Part shown: piece after piece, positions 1 to 5,654 of the stretch
How positions within the stretch are numbered: position 1 is the stretch's first letter
How the letters are laid out: each line of letters starts with the position of its first letter
The notes under the pieces: generated by a model
What the model was told of the DNA's origin: nothing
The model's input: only the letters and a program-made list of their open reading frames with translations
Database searches by the model: none
Program-made: the position numbers and the translations under genes
Origin: JAEUMD01 sp937950105
Lineage (GTDB): Bacteria; Pseudomonadota; Alphaproteobacteria; Rhizobiales; Hyphomicrobiaceae
Reading direction: 5' to 3'
Assembly: GCA_036821845.1 (NCBI GenBank)
Contig: DAISIT010000124.1
Span: 1 to 5,654 of the forward strand
Length of the DNA stretch: 5,654 nt

Positions 1-626
1 GCCGACCCGCCGACCACGTCCGTCTCCCCGACCGCGACCAGAACCGGCACCGCGATGCGGGCCACGTCCTCGCGCCCCAACGGCTCGCGCGAGGCGCGGA
101 TGCAGGCCGCCAACGCCTTGAGATCGCTGCCGGTCTGTTCGGCGAAGGCGCGGAATGTGCGGGCGGTCGGGTTGCTCACGTCGTCGATCGACGGGGCTTC
201 CAGCGCCGCCGCGATCGGCCCGGTGCCGGCCATGCCGCGCACCATGTTGACGCCGAGCCCGCCGAACACGATCGAGCGTACGCGCCCCGGATGCGCCAGG
301 GCGAGGAACGCCGAAATCCGCGCGCCCATGGAGTAGCCCATGACGTGGGCGCGGGCGATGCCGAGATGGTCAAGCAAGCGGCGAGCGTCCTCGGCCATCA
401 GCGGCGCGCGGTAGCGATCCGTCTCGTACAGCTTCTCGCTTTTGCCATGCCCGCGATTGTCGATCGCAACGACGCGATAACCCTTGCCCTTGAGGTAACC
501 GACCCAGCCCGGCACCACCCAGTTGGTCGAGATGTTGGAGGCGAAGCCGTGGATCAGCAGGATCGGCTCACCCTCGCCCTCGTCGATGTAGAAAATCTCG
601 GCGTCGTCGGACTGGAAAGTCGGCAA
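1..626 (-). CDS. alpha/beta hydrolase, N-terminal 208 residues (3' end outside window)
   Basis: Predicted soluble serine hydrolase of the alpha/beta-hydrolase fold; the substrate cannot be told from sequence. Visible landmarks are the oxyanion-hole strand ILLIHGF (residues 22-28), the IDNRGHGKS turn (55-63), the nucleophile elbow GYSMGA with Ser99 as presumed nucleophile, and VAVGETD near the cut end, where Asp203 is the likely catalytic acid. The catalytic His would lie beyond position 1. The start is the TTG at 626: it is preceded by GAGGAG with 7-nt spacing and gives the expected N-terminus (M)PTFQSDDAEIFYIDEG. A GTG at 671 in the same frame would add 15 residues but lacks family-like sequence. 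The gene is divergent from the zinc-finger/monooxygenase pair. It could be an esterase, a haloperoxidase-like enzyme or a C-C hydrolase. Family call is certain; specific function is unknown. Confidence 0.93.
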   Translation of the reverse strand, partial: MPTFQSDDAEIFYIDEGEGEPILLIHGFASNISTNWVVPGWVGYLKGKGYRVVAIDNRGHGKSEKLYETDRYRAPLMAEDARRLLDHLGIARAHVMGYSMGARISAFLALAHPGRVRSIVFGGLGVNMVRGMAGTGPIAAALEAPSIDDVSNPTARTFRAFAEQTGSDLKALAACIRASREPLGREDVARIAVPVLVAVGETDVVGGS

Positions 627-633
627 ATCGGGG

Positions 634-639
634 CTCCTC
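634..639 (-). promoter_or_regulatory. ribosome binding site supporting the TTG start of the hydrolase
   Basis: GAGGAG on the minus strand lies 7 nt upstream of the TTG at 626. It decides the start, because no ATG is available nearby and the competing in-frame GTG at 671 would give a tail unlike the family. Confidence 0.7.
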
Positions 640-766
640 AGGCGCAGGAACGGCGCAGGCGGGCAAAACACGCCGGGGCCGGGTGATACCAAGTAAGCAC
701 GCGCCTCCCCTACCATTTCCTCCCCGCCGGGGCTATGGTCGCGGCCGTTTCGACAGGCCAATCGCA

Positions 767-771
767 AGAGG
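767..771 (+). promoter_or_regulatory. ribosome binding site of the zinc-finger gene
   Basis: AGAGG lies 7 nt before the ATG at 779. The same frame is open further upstream, with an ATG at 683. That longer version would add 32 low-complexity Pro/Arg-rich residues that the family does not have, so this site fixes the start at 779. Confidence 0.65.
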
Positions 772-778
772 CAGGCTC

Positions 779-1033
779 ATGGCGGCAAGCGTCGTTCCCC
801 ATCTCGCCAACGACCGCGGCGTCGAGAAGATCTTCGTCGGCGTCAAAGAGCTGCAGTGCATGGGCGCGCGCGCGCCCTATGATCATCCGCACGTGTACCT
901 GGACATGGGCGGCGACGCGCAGATCATCTGCCCCTACTGCTCGACGCTCTACGTCTACGACGCGCGGCTGCACGCCGACGAGAGCGATCCCGCCGGCTGC
1001 CTCGTCGACATGACGGGAGTCATGGCGGGCTGA
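779..1033 (+). CDS. zinc-finger domain-containing protein, zf-CHCC / NDUFS6-like (84 aa)
   Basis: Small soluble protein of the zf-CHCC family, which is related to the C-terminal zinc domain of the mitochondrial complex I accessory subunit NDUFS6. The predicted zinc ligands are Cys27, His36 (in DHPHVYL), Cys51 and Cys54 (in CPYCSTLY); the HP-x-VY and C-x-Y-C spacing is diagnostic. At 84 residues the length fits bacterial members, which consist of little more than this domain. The ATG at 779 was chosen because AGAGG lies 7 nt upstream and because the protein then starts with the short N-terminus seen in alphaproteobacterial homologues. The monooxygenase gene follows after 42 nt on the same strand with its own ribosome binding site, so the two are probably co-transcribed. 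A role in complex I assembly or stability is known for the mitochondrial relative; for this protein it is an extrapolation. Confidence 0.9.
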   Translation: MAASVVPHLANDRGVEKIFVGVKELQCMGARAPYDHPHVYLDMGGDAQIICPYCSTLYVYDARLHADESDPAGCLVDMTGVMAG

Positions 1034-1063
1034 CCCCGCATCGGCGAGCCTGCTGCGCATAGC

Positions 1064-1068
1064 GGAGG
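1064..1068 (+). promoter_or_regulatory. ribosome binding site of the monooxygenase gene
   Basis: GGAGG lies 7 nt before the ATG at 1076. It supports the start with a 40-residue leader ahead of the FAD-binding fold; none of the later in-frame GTG or TTG codons (for example Leu26, Val27, Leu37) has a comparable site. Confidence 0.7.
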
Positions 1069-1075
1069 CCCGACG

Positions 1076-2356
1076 ATGACCAACGACAGCCCGACCGGCA
1101 CGATCTCCCCAGCAAGCGCGACGAACACGCCCACCCTCGAAACCGAGCCCTTGGTGCGCGATCCCGGCGCGCAGCCGGCGGGATTGGCCGCGCCTGTCCT
1201 GATCCTCGGCGGCGGCATCGGCGGCCTCGCCGCGGCGCTTTCCCTCGCCAGACGCGGCATCGCCTCGCACGTGCTCGAGCGGCGGCCGACCTTCAGCCCC
1301 GAGGGTGCCGGTATCCAGCTCGGCCCCAACGGCACCCGCATCCTCGCCGAGATCGGCGTCGCCGAAGCGCTCGATCCGCTCGCCGGCAAGCCGCACATCA
1401 TCCACGTCCGCTCGGCCGCCACCGGCGATACACTCGCCAACCTGCCGCTCGGCGCCTGGGCGGCGGAACGCCACGGCGCGCCGTACTGGGTGACGCACCG
1501 CCGCGACCTGCACGGCGCCCTGCTCGCCACGGCGGAGAAGCAGCCGCTGATTTCCATCACCATGGGTTTCAACGCCGGCGCAATCCGCGACGAGGGCCGC
1601 GCGGTCACCATCACCGAAACCGGCACCGGCAACGTCGTCGCGGGCGCCTGCCTGATCGCCGCCGACGGCCTGCGCTCGCAAGTCCGCCGCGACGTGTTCG
1701 CCGCGCCGCCGCCGCACTACGCCGGCAAGAGTTCCGCGCGTGCCGTGATCGCCGCCGAGGACCTGCCGCGCTCGCTGCGCGAGAACGCCACCGCCATCTG
1801 GCTCGCGCCGGGCGCCCACATCGTCCACTACCCGCTGCGCGGATCGAACGAGGTCGCCATCGTCTACACGCGCGACGATCGCACGCCGAGCGAGGACTGG
1901 AACGCCGAGGTGCCGCGCGAGTGGGTGCTCGACGGCTCGGGGCGCTTCGCCGACGCGCTGCGCCTGCTGCTCGAGGTGCCGCGGCAGTGGCGCAAGTGGG
2001 CGCTGTACGAGCTGGCGCCGCTGCCGCATTGGGTGAAGGGACGCATCGCGCTGCTCGGTGACGCCGCGCACCCGACGCTGCCGTTCCTCGCGCAGGGCGG
2101 CGTGCTGGCGCTGGAAGACGCCAGCGTGATCGCGCGCGAGATCGCCGCGCGTCCGGGCGATTGCGCTGCGGCGTTGGCCGCCTACGAGCGTGCGCGTATG
2201 GATCGCGCCACCCGCGTCGTGGCCGAGGCGAAGAAGAACGGCCGCATCTATCACCTCGATGGCGTGATGGCGCTGGCCCGCAACCTGACCATGAAGCTGA
2301 CCCCGCCCGCCCGCCTGATGGCGCGCTACGACTGGGTGTACGGCTGGAAGGGGTAG
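1076..2356 (+). CDS. FAD-dependent monooxygenase, group A (salicylate / 3-hydroxybenzoate hydroxylase-like)
   Basis: Predicted single-component flavoprotein that uses NAD(P)H and O2 to hydroxylate an aromatic or similar substrate. A Rossmann strand, VLILGGGIGG (residues 41-50), holds GxGxxG for the FAD ADP moiety, and Glu68 (VLERR) should bind the ribose. The DG motif is at Asp197-Gly198 (LIAADGLRSQVR). The GD motif RIALLGDAAHPTLPFLAQGG (323-342) contacts the FAD, followed by LALEDA. FLAQGG instead of the common GQG(A/M)N points to the salicylate-hydroxylase side of the family. The 426-residue length is normal apart from about 40 Ser/Thr/Pro/Ala-rich residues before the fold, which do not look like a signal peptide. 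No ring-cleavage or other degradation gene is adjacent, so the substrate is unknown. Expression is probably coupled to the zinc-finger gene just upstream. Confidence 0.92.
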   Translation: MTNDSPTGTISPASATNTPTLETEPLVRDPGAQPAGLAAPVLILGGGIGGLAAALSLARRGIASHVLERRPTFSPEGAGIQLGPNGTRILAEIGVAEALDPLAGKPHIIHVRSAATGDTLANLPLGAWAAERHGAPYWVTHRRDLHGALLATAEKQPLISITMGFNAGAIRDEGRAVTITETGTGNVVAGACLIAADGLRSQVRRDVFAAPPPHYAGKSSARAVIAAEDLPRSLRENATAIWLAPGAHIVHYPLRGSNEVAIVYTRDDRTPSEDWNAEVPREWVLDGSGRFADALRLLLEVPRQWRKWALYELAPLPHWVKGRIALLGDAAHPTLPFLAQGGVLALEDASVIAREIAARPGDCAAALAAYERARMDRATRVVAEAKKNGRIYHLDGVMALARNLTMKLTPPARLMARYDWVYGWKG

Positions 2357-2412
2357 GGGTAGCGAGGGAGTGTGGGGAGGGGCCAGGTGGCGACACTCAA
2401 GGCGCCGAACCG

Positions 2413-2443
2413 GGGCCGTGAGCGCGAGCCGCGCTCGCGGTCC
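2413..2443 (+). terminator. GC-rich hairpin, possible terminator behind the monooxygenase
   Basis: A 14-bp stem (2413-2426 pairing with 2430-2443) closes a 3-nt AGC loop. The innermost arms GAGCGCG and CGCGCTC are perfect; two pairs further out are G-T wobbles. It begins 57 nt after the monooxygenase stop codon, between convergent genes, where a terminator is expected. There is no T-run on either side, so it is not a canonical intrinsic terminator. It could instead be a 3'-end stabilising or Rho-associated structure. Confidence 0.5.
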
Positions 2444-2541
2444 GTGTCTATCTGGCCTCGGCCCCGCCCACGCGGCTCCGACCTGCCCCGCGGCAATGTC
2501 CGGTGCTGAAGCTGCCGCGGTCGCAGCCAGCCCGCACCGAC

Positions 2542-2567
2542 GGTCCGCTCGTGACCCCAAGCGGTCC
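2542..2567. repeat. imperfect inverted repeat
   Basis: GGTCCGCT and AGCGGTCC are arranged as 8-nt arms with one mismatch around a 10-nt spacer. It resembles short palindromic units scattered in rhizobial intergenic DNA, but only one copy is visible here, so repeat-family membership is a guess. Confidence 0.25.
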
Positions 2568-2679
2568 TGAGCTGATGCAGCACGGGCGGCGCGACACCCT
2601 TGAGAGTTATGCTATGGGCCGGTGGCGACCAGACATCACCGTTCCCCACGAGTGCCCAGCTCTCAGCGGACATGGCCGT

Positions 2680-3354
2680 CTAGTTTGCCCGAGAAGCAAT
2701 AAGCCTCTCTGCGGCTTGTTTTATTCCATCAGCAATATTTGCATATGCCTCATCTTGATCGACCCACGAAGTTACTGCTTTTCCATCTGTCGGTATCGCT
2801 TGCAATTTTGCGAAGGGAGCGCTCTTCCAAAGGCACGAGCGAAGGATTACTGGCACGACTACTGCTTCACCCTCCTCACTTCGTTCTAGAGCGCGCTCCA
2901 TCTCTATGTCGTAGCAGTATTCGGAATTGATGAAGTCGATACTGACCAGCAAGAGAATTATGTCTGCGCGATCTAGATTCTTGGATATCTCGTCGCCCCA
3001 ATCATCCCCTGGCTTAATCGCTCTATCATCCCAGGATTCAATAAGATGAAGACGCTTCAACGGCTGGAGATGCTGAAGCAGTTTCTTTTTGAGCGCTTCG
3101 TCAGCGTGACTATATGAGACGAAGACTCGAAGCTTTTGGGAAACCTTGTCCTTAGCTATGCCAACGCTGCCACCCTGCCCTTTACCCAATACGATGGAAT
3201 TACTCTCGACGAGTTGGGTCTTTACGCGATTGTATCGCGCCTCGTCCCACTTGAGCGTCTCTCGTAGTTTGGCGTTAGAGATGAGTCCTCCGTTCGCCAA
3301 CTTGCTCAGCGAGTCGAGGAATATCTGCTCGAAGGTCCGCCGCGTTTTTGCCAT
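2680..3354 (-). CDS. TIR-domain protein with N-terminal winged-helix-like module (224 aa)
   Basis: Residues 76-220 form a bacterial TIR domain (TIR_2 type): strand A plus box 1 is LRVFVSYSHADE (75-86), the BB-loop region is IESWDDRAIKPGDDW (105-119), then ADIILLLVSIDF (130-141) and the helix SEYCYDIEMERALER (144-158), with Glu151 the best candidate NADase glutamate. VVVPVILRSCLW and the late KLQAIPTDGKAVTSW segment match the family. Residues 6-67 look like a winged helix: helices around ISNAKLRETLKWDEARYNRV and a wing GKGQGGSVGIA. Bacterial TIR domains commonly hydrolyse NAD+ or make cyclic-ADP-ribose signals in phage defence; here that is inferred. The start at 3354 was chosen because the module begins there; AAAGG lies 11 nt upstream, which is weak. 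The frame stays open to an ATG at 3480, giving 42 atypical residues. ATA, CTA, CGA and AGT codons and roughly even base composition mark it as foreign to its GC-rich neighbours. No partner gene is adjacent. Confidence 0.9.
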   Translation of the reverse strand: MAKTRRTFEQIFLDSLSKLANGGLISNAKLRETLKWDEARYNRVKTQLVESNSIVLGKGQGGSVGIAKDKVSQKLRVFVSYSHADEALKKKLLQHLQPLKRLHLIESWDDRAIKPGDDWGDEISKNLDRADIILLLVSIDFINSEYCYDIEMERALERSEEGEAVVVPVILRSCLWKSAPFAKLQAIPTDGKAVTSWVDQDEAYANIADGIKQAAERLIASRAN

Positions 3355-3628
3355 CGACCGATATACCTTTGTAGCGTTTGGCCACGATTCTTGCCTTGCA
3401 TGTTCCATGCGTACCGCGAGTCGGCGGGACTTGCAGCAGATCGATTGAAATTTCCAACGACGCGACACGCATTGATGCAACGCGGCATGTGAACAGATGT
3501 GTTAGGCAGCTCATGGCCCACAACGTCGCGGCGACGTCGTCCGGTCGTCGAGGGACTGCGATCATGGCGATGAGCCAGCTACAGGGCCGCTGCTGACGAA
3601 GCGAGACGTCGGCTTCTCCGCAATACCG
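3355..3628. other. gap between PPDK and TIR genes, no recognisable gene
   Basis: These 274 nt lie downstream of PPDK and upstream of the TIR gene, both on the minus strand. It should contain the TIR promoter and the end of PPDK transcription, but I find no convincing -35/-10 pair and no hairpin with a T-run. The largest symmetric elements are the 7-bp palindrome at 3523-3537 and a 5-bp stem at 3598-3616 (GAAGC/GCTTC, 9-nt loop), 13 nt past the PPDK stop. Open frames here have no familiar domain. Composition changes from mixed near the TIR gene to GC-rich towards PPDK. Confidence 0.45.
3523..3537. repeat. short palindrome ACGTCGC-G-GCGACGT
   Basis: Perfect 7-bp arms lie around a single G, about 170 nt upstream of the TIR start. 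It could be an operator-like site, but a GC-rich palindrome of this length in GC-rich DNA may be chance. Confidence 0.25.

Positions 3629-5654
<2,026 letters not shown>

Larger units (their letters stand above)
627..778. promoter_or_regulatory. divergent intergenic region expected to carry two promoters
   Basis: This 152-nt gap separates the divergent hydrolase and zinc-finger genes, so promoters for both directions should lie here. I see no convincing -35/-10 pair on either strand. Only short GC-rich symmetric bits are visible, such as a 4-bp CCCC/GGGG hairpin at 722-732, which is too small to mean much. The promoter assignment is inferred from gene orientation only. Confidence 0.35.
2357..2679. 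other. non-coding gap between convergent monooxygenase and TIR genes
   Basis: This stretch of 323 nt has no gene I can support. The first two thirds are GC-rich like the left flank, and composition drops towards the TIR stop codon. It holds a strong hairpin at 2413-2443 and a weaker imperfect inverted repeat at 2542-2567. Open frames on both strands translate to Arg/Pro/Gly-rich sequence without recognisable domains. The left edge of the foreign DNA probably lies between about 2590 and 2690, but no target-site duplication is visible. Confidence 0.5.

Noticed and set aside
710..2560. A 616-residue open frame on the minus strand across the zinc-finger and monooxygenase genes
   Set aside because: It is antisense to two well-supported genes, its translation is Arg/Ala/Gly-rich without domains, and long antisense frames are expected in DNA of this GC content.
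2357..2889. Small plus-strand frames through the convergent gap (2370-2570 and 2503-2889)
   Set aside because: No ribosome binding sites, no domain resemblance, and the second one runs antisense into the TIR gene.
2590..3468. The 8-nt match CGCGACAC at 2590-2597 and 3461-3468, considered as a target-site duplication around the TIR gene
   Set aside because: It is short and GC-rich, so easily due to chance, it does not coincide with the composition breakpoints, and no inverted terminal repeats adjoin it.
3355..3480. Longer TIR protein starting at the ATG at 3480 (42 extra residues)
   Set aside because: The extra residues look random and cysteine/arginine-rich, no ribosome binding site precedes that ATG, and the domain pattern begins right at the ATG at 3354.
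3355..3480. Possible tRNA 3' end as an integration site near the TIR gene
   Set aside because: No cloverleaf can be drawn: no acceptor stem pairing and no T-loop consensus at the right distance on either strand.

Overview
The window looks like chromosomal DNA of a high-GC alphaproteobacterium, most likely order Hyphomicrobiales (Bradyrhizobium/Xanthobacteraceae-like). The reasons are the strong GC bias of the flanking genes, the style of the small NDUFS6-like zinc-finger protein, and a hydrolase, zinc-finger and flavin monooxygenase neighbourhood that I recall from that group. The genus cannot be fixed from the sequence alone.

Layout. Positions 1-626 (minus) hold the N-terminal 208 residues of an alpha/beta hydrolase that runs off the left edge. 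A 152-nt divergent gap follows. Then come two plus-strand genes that probably form an operon: a small zf-CHCC zinc-finger protein (779-1033) and, 42 nt later, a group A FAD-dependent aromatic-hydroxylase-like monooxygenase (1076-2356). A 323-nt non-coding gap (2357-2679) contains a strong 14-bp GC-rich hairpin close behind the monooxygenase stop. Positions 2680-3354 (minus) encode a 224-residue protein with an N-terminal winged-helix-like module and a C-terminal TIR domain. A further 274-nt gap without a recognised gene follows (3355-3628). Positions 3629-5654 (minus) hold the C-terminal 674 residues of pyruvate, phosphate dikinase (PPDK), whose N-terminus lies beyond the right edge.

How the parts relate. 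The hydrolase, zinc-finger and monooxygenase genes are ordinary metabolic or housekeeping chromosome. PPDK is central carbon metabolism (pyruvate/PEP interconversion). The TIR gene stands out: its stretch is about half G+C against roughly 70% in sampled flanking sequence, it uses codons rare in its neighbours (ATA, CTA, CGA, AGT), and it sits alone between two metabolic blocks. It is best read as a horizontally acquired single-gene accessory insertion, possibly a TIR NADase defence effector. No transposase, integrase, CRISPR, tRNA or rRNA gene is visible.
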